DNA of 9,386 nucleotides from Clostridia bacterium (GTDB lineage: Bacteria > Bacillota > Sulfobacillia > SLMV01), in the NCBI GenBank assembly GCA_007133365.1, contig SLMV01000202.1, positions 1-9,386 on the forward strand. Reading direction: 5' to 3'. Both the position numbers and the translations under genes were made by a program. Positions 1 through 6,908 of this stretch are shown piece after piece (position 1 is the first letter of the stretch; each line of letters starts with the position of its first letter). Under the pieces are notes generated by a model. It was not told the DNA's origin. It saw only the letters and a list, made by a program, of their open reading frames with translations, and ran no database searches.

Positions 1-1319
1 CGCGGATAGTAGACTTCGTTGTTGAAGGTCGACATGTCGAGGATGCGAAGATCGACGTCAAATCCAACGGACTCGAGGCGGTCCTGCATGACGCGGGCGA
101 TGTCCGCATCCGGATGACGCTCACGAGCGTGGAAGACGAGGGTCGGCTCGCCCGGCTCATAGCCGGCCTCGGCAATGAGTTCCTCTGCGCGAGCAGGATC
201 GAACGGATTGGCCGATTCACCGTAGAGATCGGGATTGAACTCGTCGACGGGCTGAAAATTACGGGCCTGGTAAGGCTCGCCAATCCCACCGGCAAAGTCA
301 CGGAGCTCATACTTGTCGATGGCCATTTCAATGGCCTTACGAATACGAAGGTCTTCGGTGGTGAAGTAGCGATCCAATTCCGGCTCGCCCTCGTAGTCTG
401 GATGCGGTGCGGTCCGGATGGAAAGCCCATAACCACGGTCGGATTTGGCCCAGAAACTGTCGAGTCCCTCTGCATTCGAAATACGCTCTTCATCTTGCGG
501 ATTGACGCCGTAGATAATGTCGAGTCCGCCGGTGAGGGCTTCCGCGACACGTGTGGAGGCTTCGGGCACAACGACGAACTCTAACTCTTCGAAGTTTGGC
601 ATTTTGTCCTCTTGCCAGTAGTCTTCGTTCCGCTCAAAGAGCACGAATTCATCGCGCCCCCAGTCGACGAGCGTCCATGGACCGGATCCCATCGGGCTTG
701 CGTGGACGCCGTCAGGGCCGACTTCTTCGACGTAATCTTTGCTGACAATACCGGCACCGGTATTGGTCTGAGAGAGTTTCCACATGAACAGACTGTCCGG
801 CTCTTCGGAGACGATGTCGATGGTGTAATCGTCCTGAACGATCATGTGATCGATCCACTGATACTGGTCCCGCACGATATACTGATCACGCGTTCCATCG
901 ATAATGCGCCGATAATGATGCTTGACGTCTTCTGCGGTCAGTTCCGTACCGTCGTGGAAGGTGACGCCTTCTTCGAGGTAGAAACGCACGGTCAGGTCAT
1001 CGATGCGCTCCCAGTCATACGCGAGTTCCGGCACGAATTCGCCACCGTCCGCGCTACGATAAAAGAGATAATCGTAGGCATTCTGGATGATCCACTCGGG
1101 TTCACTGGCCCAGTCAGCCGGGGGATCCCAAGAGGCGGCACCGCGTTCGGCACCGACGCGCACGCGTACCGGGTCATCCGGGTCCGCGGGAGCAGCATCC
1201 CCATTACCGTTCGGATCGGGATCGAGATCGGGATCCTCCACGGGGCCGCACGCCATAATGGCGAGACTGGCCATCAAAAGCACGGCGATGAACAAAAGTC
1301 CTTTTCTCCATTTGTACAT
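1..1319 (-). CDS. ABC transporter substrate-binding lipoprotein, family 5 (peptide/nickel type), 3' end beyond window
   Basis: Extracellular solute receptor of an oligopeptide/dipeptide-type ABC importer. Reading leftward from the ATG at 1319 gives 439 codons without a stop, running off the left edge; family members are usually about 530-600 residues, so roughly the last fifth is missing. The N-terminus MYKWRKGLLFIAVLL is a lipoprotein signal with a lipobox-like IMAC (Cys24 is the expected lipidation site), followed by an acidic Asp/Pro-rich tether (DPDLDPDPNGNGD). The family 5 signature is clear around residues 110-130: RFYLEEGVTFHDGTELTAEDV-like order. Later segments (GSGPWTLVDW, FERNEDYW, DLRIRKAIEMAIDK, ARAEELIAEAGYEPG) are also typical. 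The start is fixed by the AAGGAGG at 1330-1336. Permease and ATPase genes would be expected further left, outside the window. The ligand cannot be named; peptides, opines or glycosides are all possible for this family. Confidence 0.95.
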   Translation of the reverse strand, partial: MYKWRKGLLFIAVLLMASLAIMACGPVEDPDLDPDPNGNGDAAPADPDDPVRVRVGAERGAASWDPPADWASEPEWIIQNAYDYLFYRSADGGEFVPELAYDWERIDDLTVRFYLEEGVTFHDGTELTAEDVKHHYRRIIDGTRDQYIVRDQYQWIDHMIVQDDYTIDIVSEEPDSLFMWKLSQTNTGAGIVSKDYVEEVGPDGVHASPMGSGPWTLVDWGRDEFVLFERNEDYWQEDKMPNFEELEFVVVPEASTRVAEALTGGLDIIYGVNPQDEERISNAEGLDSFWAKSDRGYGLSIRTAPHPDYEGEPELDRYFTTEDLRIRKAIEMAIDKYELRDFAGGIGEPYQARNFQPVDEFNPDLYGESANPFDPARAEELIAEAGYEPGEPTLVFHARERHPDADIARVMQDRLESVGFDVDLRILDMSTFNNEVYYP

Positions 1320-1329
1320 CAGCTACATT

Positions 1330-1336
1330 CCTCCTT
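1330..1336 (-). promoter_or_regulatory. Ribosome binding site of the binding-protein gene
   Basis: The minus strand reads AAGGAGG, a full match to the anti-Shine-Dalgarno core, ten bases before the ATG at 1319. It settles the start of the lipoprotein gene and indicates a host that uses strong SD sites. Confidence 0.85.
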
Positions 1337-1474
1337 CATTGTTCTTATCTTCTTCTGATACCAACAAGGCAAATTCTTGGCGTGCTCTGCCGATGAGCAA
1401 TGGTTGAGACCCTAGAGTATCGACGAAATAATACATAAAGAGCCTTGCATCGACACACCACACACACGCGTTTC

Positions 1475-1503
1475 ATCATATACAATGAAAATCAAGATTT
1501 CAA
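1475..1503 (-). promoter_or_regulatory. Sigma-A/sigma-70-type promoter of the binding-protein gene
   Basis: On the minus strand TTGAAA (1503-1498) and TATGAT (1480-1475) are separated by exactly 17 bases; each box differs from consensus at one position. Transcription would begin near 1467, giving a leader of about 148 bases before the ATG at 1319. The leader contains a short TGCTC/GAGCA inverted repeat near 1384-1400 but no riboswitch class that I recognise. The promoter call rests on box match and spacing alone. Confidence 0.6.
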
Positions 1504-1582
1504 TAGCTGGCGAATACCGTCAAATGGAGAATAACCTCCCTTGACGTACCCTGCATACAATCGGCCCGTGTAACGAATTTTA

Positions 1583-1591
1583 TGATATAAT
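1583..1591 (+). promoter_or_regulatory. Possible extended -10 promoter facing right
   Basis: The plus strand reads TGATATAAT, a perfect TATAAT with the TGn extension. No convincing -35 box lies 16-18 bases upstream, so activity would depend on the extended -10. Transcription would start near 1598 and run into the folded element at 1637-1707, away from the transporter gene. In AT-rich DNA such a match can arise by chance. Confidence 0.35.
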
Positions 1592-1628
1592 GTCCAGGTT
1601 TATTGCGGTATCGTAGGAGAAATTGGGG

Positions 1629-1721
1629 ATGATGCATTGATGCGCTGAAAGGGTGTCACTTTCAGGGATATGAGGAAATGAAACGATGGTTTTCGTTGAC
1701 GCATCAACAGGTCTTTTCCTC
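1629..1721 (+). ncRNA. Candidate structured RNA (three-way-junction fold), unrecognised class
   Basis: Three nested complementary pairs fold into one compact shape. P1 pairs TTGATGCG (1637-1644) with CGCATCAA (1700-1707). P2, stacked directly on it, pairs CTGAAAG (1645-1651) with CTTTCAG (1659-1665) around a 7-base loop. P3 pairs AACGA (1682-1686) with TCGTT (1693-1697). A competing pair, GAGGAAA (1672-1678) with TTTCCTC (1715-1721), could not form together with P1 and P3 except as a pseudoknot, which is reminiscent of a switch. AGGAGA at 1615-1620 precedes a three-codon frame (Met-Met-His-stop, 1629-1640) whose end overlaps P1. An extended -10 box lies about 40 bases upstream. The strand is uncertain because paired arms look alike on both strands. 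I match it to no known riboswitch or sRNA. Confidence 0.3.
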
Positions 1722-2031
1722 CTTAATGGTCACAGGATGCTCCTAAATAAGAAGTTTCGCAATCTAGCCCGGAATATATTTTGAAAACCATTCAATCCGG
1801 ATTTATAGCCACAGTTTGTCCTAACGATTAGCCGGTCATTCAATCGATCTAGACGATTATATCATCTCTTACAATGGTGATTCGTTATGGAAGAACGGTG
1901 CAAAATCGACAATGTATCGATAACCGTAAAAATGGCACCATGGTAATGGTTCACGTTTCATACCCGGGTCATCTCGAAACAAAGGATCCCCTGAATTCCT
2001 TCAAATTGGTCCCGCCCCCCTTACCCGCGAT

Positions 2032-2096
2032 GGCCCCCGGATCATCTCGCTCGGTTCTACAGGCAACAGCCTGTGTCCGGGACGATCCGGGCGGCC
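2032..2096. repeat. Long imperfect inverted repeat (strong hairpin)
   Basis: Outer arms 2032-2043 and 2084-2096 pair over 12 bp (GGCC plus CCCGGATC against GATCCGGG plus GGCC) with one bulged C at 2092. Two further pairs follow after an A/C mismatch. The tip is a perfect 6-bp ACAGGC/GCCTGT hairpin with an AACA tetraloop (2059-2074). No run of T follows on either strand, so it does not look like an intrinsic terminator. Confidence 0.6.
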
Positions 2097-2273
2097 CTCA
2101 CCATTTGGAAACGGGTGCATCTTGCGTGACGTGATGACGATAGCAAACGATAACCCGTCGGTATCTGAAAGTCGAGGCGGGTGCGGGGGAGGCGCACCAG
2201 TGTATTGAAGCAAGAACATTAAAGACGGGAGGAATCGTGCCACGGGATTTAGACCGGCGATATCATGATTAGA

Positions 2274-2317
2274 GGGTGAGCATCGACGACGGTGTTTCGT
2301 TCCCAGCGAACTCACCC
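2274..2317. repeat. Short inverted repeat with inner hairpin
   Basis: GGGTGAG (2274-2280) pairs with CTCACCC (2311-2317). Within the loop TTCGTT can pair with AGCGAA around CCC, with one G-T pair. A five-T run begins at 2330, thirteen bases after the outer stem, which is too far for a standard plus-strand terminator. Function unknown; it may be chance. Confidence 0.25.
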
Positions 2318-3721
2318 GTGCCCGCGCGCTTTTTCGTTCATGGAAGCATCCTAAAATTGCCGGCTCAAGGTCGTGGCTCGGAGACGCTATGACGACGATT
2401 TCTTCGAGGATGGACGATTCCTGAAGGAAAAGGATAGGGTCGCGAAGCGACCAATTGTTCCGGAACCGGAAAACAATCCTGATGCTGGATCCGCCATCCG
2501 CTTTCGCCTCCTCACGGTCATTTCCAGAGGTAATCGACGGTTAGGATTCGCCAAGCAAGGGAAGCGGATCAATCCTGATACCAAAGCCATCCGGACGTTC
2601 CGATGCTCGATCATACCGATAATCCCAACATCGCGAACCAAAAGTCAGCCGTGAGGTTTGATTTAATGATCGGTAACCCTTTTGCTTTCCAAACAGTACC
2701 GGGGCTTATCAGTGGAGATAGCGGTCAATCCCAGGGAAAACTCGCAAGTGTTGGTTCGGGTGAGCGCCGATCATGGGTGAGAAGCCTTTCTTGGGAAAAT
2801 CGCATCCTCAACATTCTTTATTAAAAAGGAGCGAAGGAGCATCATCCGAACCGTAGGGATGGGCTCAAAGGTCACAAACGCAGTATTGGGGGGATGCGAG
2901 CCGGTAAGCGCGAAGGTTCAAATGATGAACGGGACGGTCATGAGTTTGCGTCGGAGCGTCTGCTGCAACAATCGCAGTCGTTCCGGTTTTGCCCCATATT
3001 TTCCGGGATTGAAGGGACTCGGGCGTTTTGCTACGCTGGAGGCCGCATTCGCCTCGCAACGATGATATAGACGCTTTCAGGCGGAGGATCGTGTAGGGGT
3101 TCGCAGCGGGCGTCGGCTTTGGTTGACCCGCATAAGGGATCAGATGGTTTTTCGAAACACCTGGAGAACGGCCTGAACGTTCTACCGCGTCTTTCACCTC
3201 GGTGGCCCTCCGCTTTGACTTCATCGAGCCGTGACCGCTCCCATCGTGTGATCGGTGCTTCTCGGGTTTCGGTGCCGCGACCAAAATCGACTTTTTGTTA
3301 GATGACGAGATCGGTTGGATGGCGGCTTTTCTGGAGGATGAGCCACCTGGATGATCCCATCTTTTCATTTCCCTTTGGGGCGCGGGCGGGGTGTCACATT
3401 CGGTAGAATGTTTGCCGCAAATGGCGTCGCATGCGGTTCGATGTCACCTTTGAGTGCCCACGCGTTCCTCGCTTGGTGGAGCCCCGGCCCGACGTTGTTG
3501 GCCGTTTCATTGGGATTGGGATCGACGATCTCGGTTTCGGGAACGCGTTGGTTTTGAAAAGGAGATAAGGGGAACGCTGTATTTGCGCACCCAAAGGGGC
3601 TTTCGGGGAAATCGCCTCTCGCTCCGCCCTGCCTTGAGCGATCAGACCTTGGACGAGCAAACAACGGGGATAACGGTGGACGTCCGGAATCATCCCCTCT
3701 ATCGCTGGGGCGTTCGCGGCG

Positions 3722-4140
3722 CCCGATCGCTTGACCGAGCGGCGAAATGATCCCCATTTCCAAAGACACTTGCAACAAGAACGGGAATGAGCGCCCCGCG
3801 GCGGGCATCCTTTGGTGGTCATCATGCTGGATGTGGATGGTTTTAAGAATGCCAACGCTTGCCATGGCCCTTCGTTGGGCATCCGTCACGTTAACCTTCG
3901 GGGGCGATCTTCAAAAGCATCATCCATGAACCAAATGCCATTTTTCGCTGCTAAGGCAATGCGTGGGCTGTGTTGGGGTCCGAGACCGACGCCCATCCGT
4001 CGGGAAAGGGGTTTCGGGCCGGGCCTGTTGAGCTGACGTCAACCGGTGTGAGCTAGACCCGGAGATTGGACGTCCCGAGCCCATCGGACGCATGCCCTCG
4101 GCACGTTCTCTGATTGAACAAGGCGCTTGGGTATCACGTT
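3722..4140 (+). pseudogene. Decayed GGDEF (diguanylate cyclase) domain
   Basis: Remnant of a c-di-GMP synthase domain, readable only by switching frames. From 3725 it reads DRLTERRNDPHF then QRHLQQERE, aligning with the family opening DPLTGLxNRRxF; a TGA stop at 3788-3790 follows. The same frame resumes with APRGG then HPLVVIMLDVDGFKNAN, the classic metal/nucleotide-binding core (D-x-D-x-F-K-x-x-N). Near 3900 the reading moves one frame: AIFKSIIHEPNAIFRC, then TAA (3952-3954), then GNAWAVLGSETDA. That stop and GNAW sit exactly where Y-G-G-D-E-F belongs, so the catalytic signature is gone. A third frame from 4038 (VNRCELDPEIGRPEPIG) may be the end. Just upstream, VDVRNHPLYR (about 3681-3710) and GFEKEIR (about 3550-3570) resemble PAS-domain strands, so the parent may have been a PAS-GGDEF protein; that part is weak. 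It is convergent with the oxidoreductase gene. Confidence 0.72.
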
Positions 4141-4201
4141 GAGGCCCGGAGCCGAAAACGAACGGAAACCACCAAAGGCTCAGATGTGCCGTCGCCTCGC
4201 C

Positions 4202-5266
4202 TCATATGTCCGTCGGCCCCCGGGCATCCGATCGCCGGACGGCATCCAAAACCCGCTGGACCTTGAGGCCGTCGTCAAAGGTGGGACCGCGGTAAGGAAC
4301 GCCGGTTCGGATTGACCGCACAAAATCATCCAGCAGTCGGAGAAAGGGCGCCTCTAACCAATATGATGTGCCTTCCTTGGCGGCCGAGCACCCTTCCGGA
4401 AGTTCAAAAAGCGCCGGCGGGATGGGGAACTGTCGTAGGGGTTCGTCTTGTTTTCCTCCGAAGACGTCGCGGTCATCCACCAGCTTGAGTGTGCCCTTCG
4501 AACCGAACAGGGTAATCGTGAGCGGTTCCGGGTGCCAAACGGCGGTGCTGGTGGTCAAGGTACCGAGGGCGCCGTTTTCAAATTGGATTTGAAACGAGAA
4601 CGTGTCATCGCTGGTGACGGTTCTTTGTTCTCGCTGGGCCGGTCGTTCCTTGATGAGGGTGGCCAGGGCGCCGCTGGTACCGATCACGGGGCCATTCCAA
4701 AGCATCAGGGCATCGAGATGGTGCGATGCCATGGCACCGAGCGCGCCTCCGCCCTGACTTGCATCCGACCACCAGGTCCAAGGGCTCGCGGAATCCGCCC
4801 GCTTATCCGTAAACTGATGAAGATGAACCATACGAGGCTCGCCGATAAAGCCATCGGCGAGGAGCTGGGTCAACCATGCCCGTGCCGGCAGGTAGCGAAA
4901 CTCGAAATCGATCGCGCCCAAGATCCCGGCTGTCTTTGCCGCATCGACCATCTCTTTTGCCTCATCGGCGGTCATTGCCATCGGTTTTTCGCACAGAACA
5001 TGAATCCCCCGTTTGGCCGCTGAAATGGCCATATGGGCGTGTTGAAGGGTGGGAGTGGTAATCACGACGGCATCGGGTTCTTGGTCGAGTAATTCCTCGT
5101 AACGACTGGTCCAGTGGGGGATCTCAAAGCGAGCGGCGGCCTGTTCGGCGTTTTGGTGGGTGCGACTGCAGACGGAGATCACCTCGGTGTGGGGGTGTTG
5201 GGTCAGCGCCGGAAGTTGCACGCGCGAGGCAAAGCCGGTGCCGACGACACCAAATCGAAGGGTCAT
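4202..5266 (-). CDS. Gfo/Idh/MocA-family NAD(P)-dependent oxidoreductase
   Basis: Cytoplasmic dehydrogenase of the family that oxidises or epimerises sugars, inositols and related polyols. From the ATG at 5266 it has 354 residues, a normal length. Residues 3-11 (LRFGVVGTG) form the Rossmann dinucleotide loop. CEKPMAM (92-98) is the family EKP motif with Lys94 as the usual catalytic/cofactor-binding residue. GGGAL near 172-176 followed by SHHLD (181-185) is the second active-site motif; the Asp normally found before the His is replaced (AMAS), although His is kept. The start at 5266 is preferred because AAAGGGGA precedes it by a few bases and LRFGVVG follows at once; an in-frame ATG at 5293 lies inside a strong hairpin. 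It is the last gene of the right-to-left operon, 66 bases after the TIM-barrel gene. The substrate cannot be assigned. Confidence 0.95.
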   Translation of the reverse strand: MTLRFGVVGTGFASRVQLPALTQHPHTEVISVCSRTHQNAEQAAARFEIPHWTSRYEELLDQEPDAVVITTPTLQHAHMAISAAKRGIHVLCEKPMAMTADEAKEMVDAAKTAGILGAIDFEFRYLPARAWLTQLLADGFIGEPRMVHLHQFTDKRADSASPWTWWSDASQGGGALGAMASHHLDALMLWNGPVIGTSGALATLIKERPAQREQRTVTSDDTFSFQIQFENGALGTLTTSTAVWHPEPLTITLFGSKGTLKLVDDRDVFGGKQDEPLRQFPIPPALFELPEGCSAAKEGTSYWLEAPFLRLLDDFVRSIRTGVPYRGPTFDDGLKVQRVLDAVRRSDARGPTDI

Positions 5267-5290
5267 GGCGATTCCCCTTTCTGTTCGGAA

Positions 5291-5319
5291 CATCCCCCCG
5301 GAAGTGTTCCGGGGGGATG
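5291..5319 (-). repeat. Perfect 13-bp intercistronic hairpin
   Basis: Two perfectly complementary 13-base arms (5291-5303 and 5307-5319, sequence CATCCCCCCGGAA and its complement) flank a 3-base loop. It lies 13 bases after the stop of the 495-residue gene and 24 bases before the oxidoreductase start. The minus strand continues TTCCGAAC, with no U-run, so it is not a standard intrinsic terminator. It could protect the upstream mRNA end, reduce read-through, or tune translation of the downstream gene. Confidence 0.8.
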
Positions 5320-5332
5320 GGAAGAAGCTGCT

Positions 5333-6820
5333 TTAAAAGACGTCGGCGTCAGCGCCTTCGTCCTTGACTTCACGTTCAACCTTCACTTTGCTGATGCCCT
5401 CCGGGATTTCGTCGGTGATGCCGAGTTCGTCTAGGGCATCGCCCACTGCTTCCATGCAGGCCAGGGTGGCCTCGGAGTAGTTGCGGCAGATGGTAATGCC
5501 GGTCGCACCACCTTGATAGGAGGCGCGCACCGAGTCCTTGACGTCTTCGGGGGTCACGGAGAGGTTGCCGATGCCCTGAACGCCGACGCCGATGCCCGGA
5601 TACACCTGAACCTCGGGGCTCAGCGCGCGGACCGTGCGGGCCGTTTCGTTCTCCACATACTCGGGGGAGAAACCGGTGTTCGGGAGTTCATCGAAGGGGG
5701 CCTCATCCAACTGAAGGATTTTGTAGAGGAGTTGGGTTGCTTCTTTCTCCTCGAAATCACCCAGGATGGACTTGGTATAGCCTTGGACGATGCCGTGGAA
5801 CCTCGGACCGGCCGCCGTGTGATACATGACCGGCTTGATCCAGTCGGCAAACGCCTTGAACTCGTCTAAGTTCCACTGGGCGCGCATGAAGGGGTTAAAG
5901 GTGTTGATATACTGCCACACCATTTGGCCGACGTACGCGTTCGGATCGAGCCACTTGGCCGTGCCGTAGACTTCTTTAGCCAACTGCTTATGACCTTCGT
6001 GCCACATTTGCTCGTAGGCAAGTATGGACGGATGGTGGATCAAGATCCGAAGGAATTCGATCAGATGACCATCGGTCGGCCTGACACCGGTGCGCACCTT
6101 GGAAAAATAGTTTTCCAGGGCTAGATAGCCGCGGCGCGCGTTTTCGACATCGATGCCGAATTCGTTTCGGGCTTTTTCCCGGCAGTAGGGGCAAAAACAG
6201 GTGCATTCCTGCCCGTCCATCATCAACATCATGGGACCTTTACGCTCCACGCCCCAGAGGAAGCCGTCGATGTCGTAATTTTTGAAGTGGTTTTCGATGA
6301 TGCACCGCCACCAGGTGACATGCTCGGGATGATTGACACAGGGTCGGCCGGTGCGCCGTCCGTGAAGATCCACCTCGAGGATGTGCACGAAGCCGGGGAT
6401 GTTGAGCGCTCGGGGGTCGGTGCGGGACGTTTCGCAATAGTACGGGTAGATGCCCATCCCGCGCTTTTTTGCGGGCTCGGTGATCAGTTCCAAAAAGTCG
6501 ACGCCCTGATACAAGGGATCCGGGGCTCCGAACTCTTTTAGGTAGGTGGCCTCGTAGTAGCGGGGATCGATGTCGATCATGGCCCCGCCTTGCAAGTGGT
6601 CCGGCTCGGCGACGCCGTGATCCGGGAACCAGTCCGTGGCCCGCCCGGCATTGCCGCGGCTCCACGAGATGGTCGAGGGGATCAGGGCGTTGACGTGGGA
6701 CTTTTCCTCCAGAATGTCCAAGACTTCTTCGACGCCTTCGTCGAGGAAGCTGATGAGCCCAATCTGGACGCCCACAAAGTTTCGTTTGCTGGGATGCTTC
6801 TTTTTGTTGCTCACGATCAT
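5333..6820 (-). CDS. TIM-barrel glycoside-hydrolase-like protein with a Cys cluster, uncharacterised
   Basis: 495 residues, no signal peptide or membrane segment, hence probably cytoplasmic. It resembles the large uncharacterised group of (beta/alpha)8-barrel hydrolase-like proteins related to families such as GH10/GH42. Supporting marks are the strand-like YDIDGFLWGVE (182-192, with Asp183, Asp185 and Glu192 as candidate active-site acids), CREKARNEFGIDVENARRG (213-231), and the late GGATGITICRNYSE (437-450) followed by a helix, as in the last barrel unit of such proteins. ECTCFCPYC (205-213) packs four cysteines as C-x-C-x-C-x2-C, a possible metal site. A family and substrate cannot be assigned by eye. 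AAGGAGG at 6824-6830 is only three bases from the ATG at 6820 but nine from an in-frame GTG at 6814, which may be the true start. It sits between the amidohydrolases and the oxidoreductase in one operon. Confidence 0.9.
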   Translation of the reverse strand: MIVSNKKKHPSKRNFVGVQIGLISFLDEGVEEVLDILEEKSHVNALIPSTISWSRGNAGRATDWFPDHGVAEPDHLQGGAMIDIDPRYYEATYLKEFGAPDPLYQGVDFLELITEPAKKRGMGIYPYYCETSRTDPRALNIPGFVHILEVDLHGRRTGRPCVNHPEHVTWWRCIIENHFKNYDIDGFLWGVERKGPMMLMMDGQECTCFCPYCREKARNEFGIDVENARRGYLALENYFSKVRTGVRPTDGHLIEFLRILIHHPSILAYEQMWHEGHKQLAKEVYGTAKWLDPNAYVGQMVWQYINTFNPFMRAQWNLDEFKAFADWIKPVMYHTAAGPRFHGIVQGYTKSILGDFEEKEATQLLYKILQLDEAPFDELPNTGFSPEYVENETARTVRALSPEVQVYPGIGVGVQGIGNLSVTPEDVKDSVRASYQGGATGITICRNYSEATLACMEAVGDALDELGITDEIPEGISKVKVEREVKDEGADADVF

Positions 6821-6823
6821 GTC

Positions 6824-6830
6824 CCTCCTT
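6824..6830 (-). promoter_or_regulatory. Ribosome binding site of the TIM-barrel gene (decides the start)
   Basis: The minus strand reads AAGGAGG. Spacing to the ATG at 6820 is three bases, shorter than usual; spacing to the in-frame GTG at 6814 is nine, near optimal. The two candidate proteins differ by only two residues (Met-Ile). Confidence 0.75.
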
Positions 6831-6908
6831 GAACGGATTCTTCATGGTTGTCATTTTCGCTGGCACTTCGTATGTTCCTGCCTCTTTGGCTTCTCGTTCT
6901 GTTCGAAA

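Larger units (their letters stand above)
1785..3721. other. Long stretch with no intact gene
   Basis: Nearly 2 kb in which neither strand carries a reading frame with recognisable protein sequence, a sensible ribosome binding site and adequate length together. The left part to about 2000 is AT-rich and the remainder resembles coding DNA in composition but is broken by stops in every frame. The longest open stretches (minus strand about 2865-3368 and 3365-3889) give low-complexity, Arg/Pro/Ser-rich translations typical of antisense shadows. A GGAGG at about 2229-2233 sits just before a GTG that opens only 11 codons. Given the decayed GGDEF domain immediately to the right, the plus-strand part from about 2370 onward may be the eroded sensory half of the same gene, but I cannot identify a domain there securely. 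Confidence 0.6.

Noticed and set aside
114..1358. Open plus-strand frames opposite the binding-protein gene
   Set aside because: Antisense shadows of a clearly recognisable family 5 binding protein on the minus strand; translations have no family features.
1686..1784. Plus-strand 32-codon frame MVFVDASTGLFLL..., with GAGGA nine bases upstream
   Set aside because: It lies across the P3 and P1 arms of the folded element, is very short, resembles nothing certain (a faint likeness to a GGDEF opening), and the SD is weak. Not enough to call a gene.
2311..2334. Terminator ending in the T-run at 2330-2334
   Set aside because: The nearest stem ends thirteen bases earlier and the GC-rich bases right before the T-run do not form a hairpin of useful length.
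2865..3889. Minus-strand open frames of 160-174 codons (2865-3368 and 3365-3889)
   Set aside because: Low-complexity Arg/Pro/Ser-rich translations without motifs; the second lies opposite the plus-strand GGDEF remnant, which explains the open frame.
1320..4200. CRISPR array, insertion sequence or integrase in the gene-free stretch
   Set aside because: No regularly spaced direct repeats, no transposase-like translation and no paired terminal repeats found by eye.
5291..5319. Hairpin as a Rho-independent terminator
   Set aside because: No T-run follows on either strand, and the next gene begins 24 bases later on the same strand.
6240..6866. Minus-strand 208-codon frame overlapping the TIM-barrel gene start
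   Set aside because: Arg/His-rich out-of-frame translation of the well-supported 495-residue gene; no independent ribosome binding site or motif.
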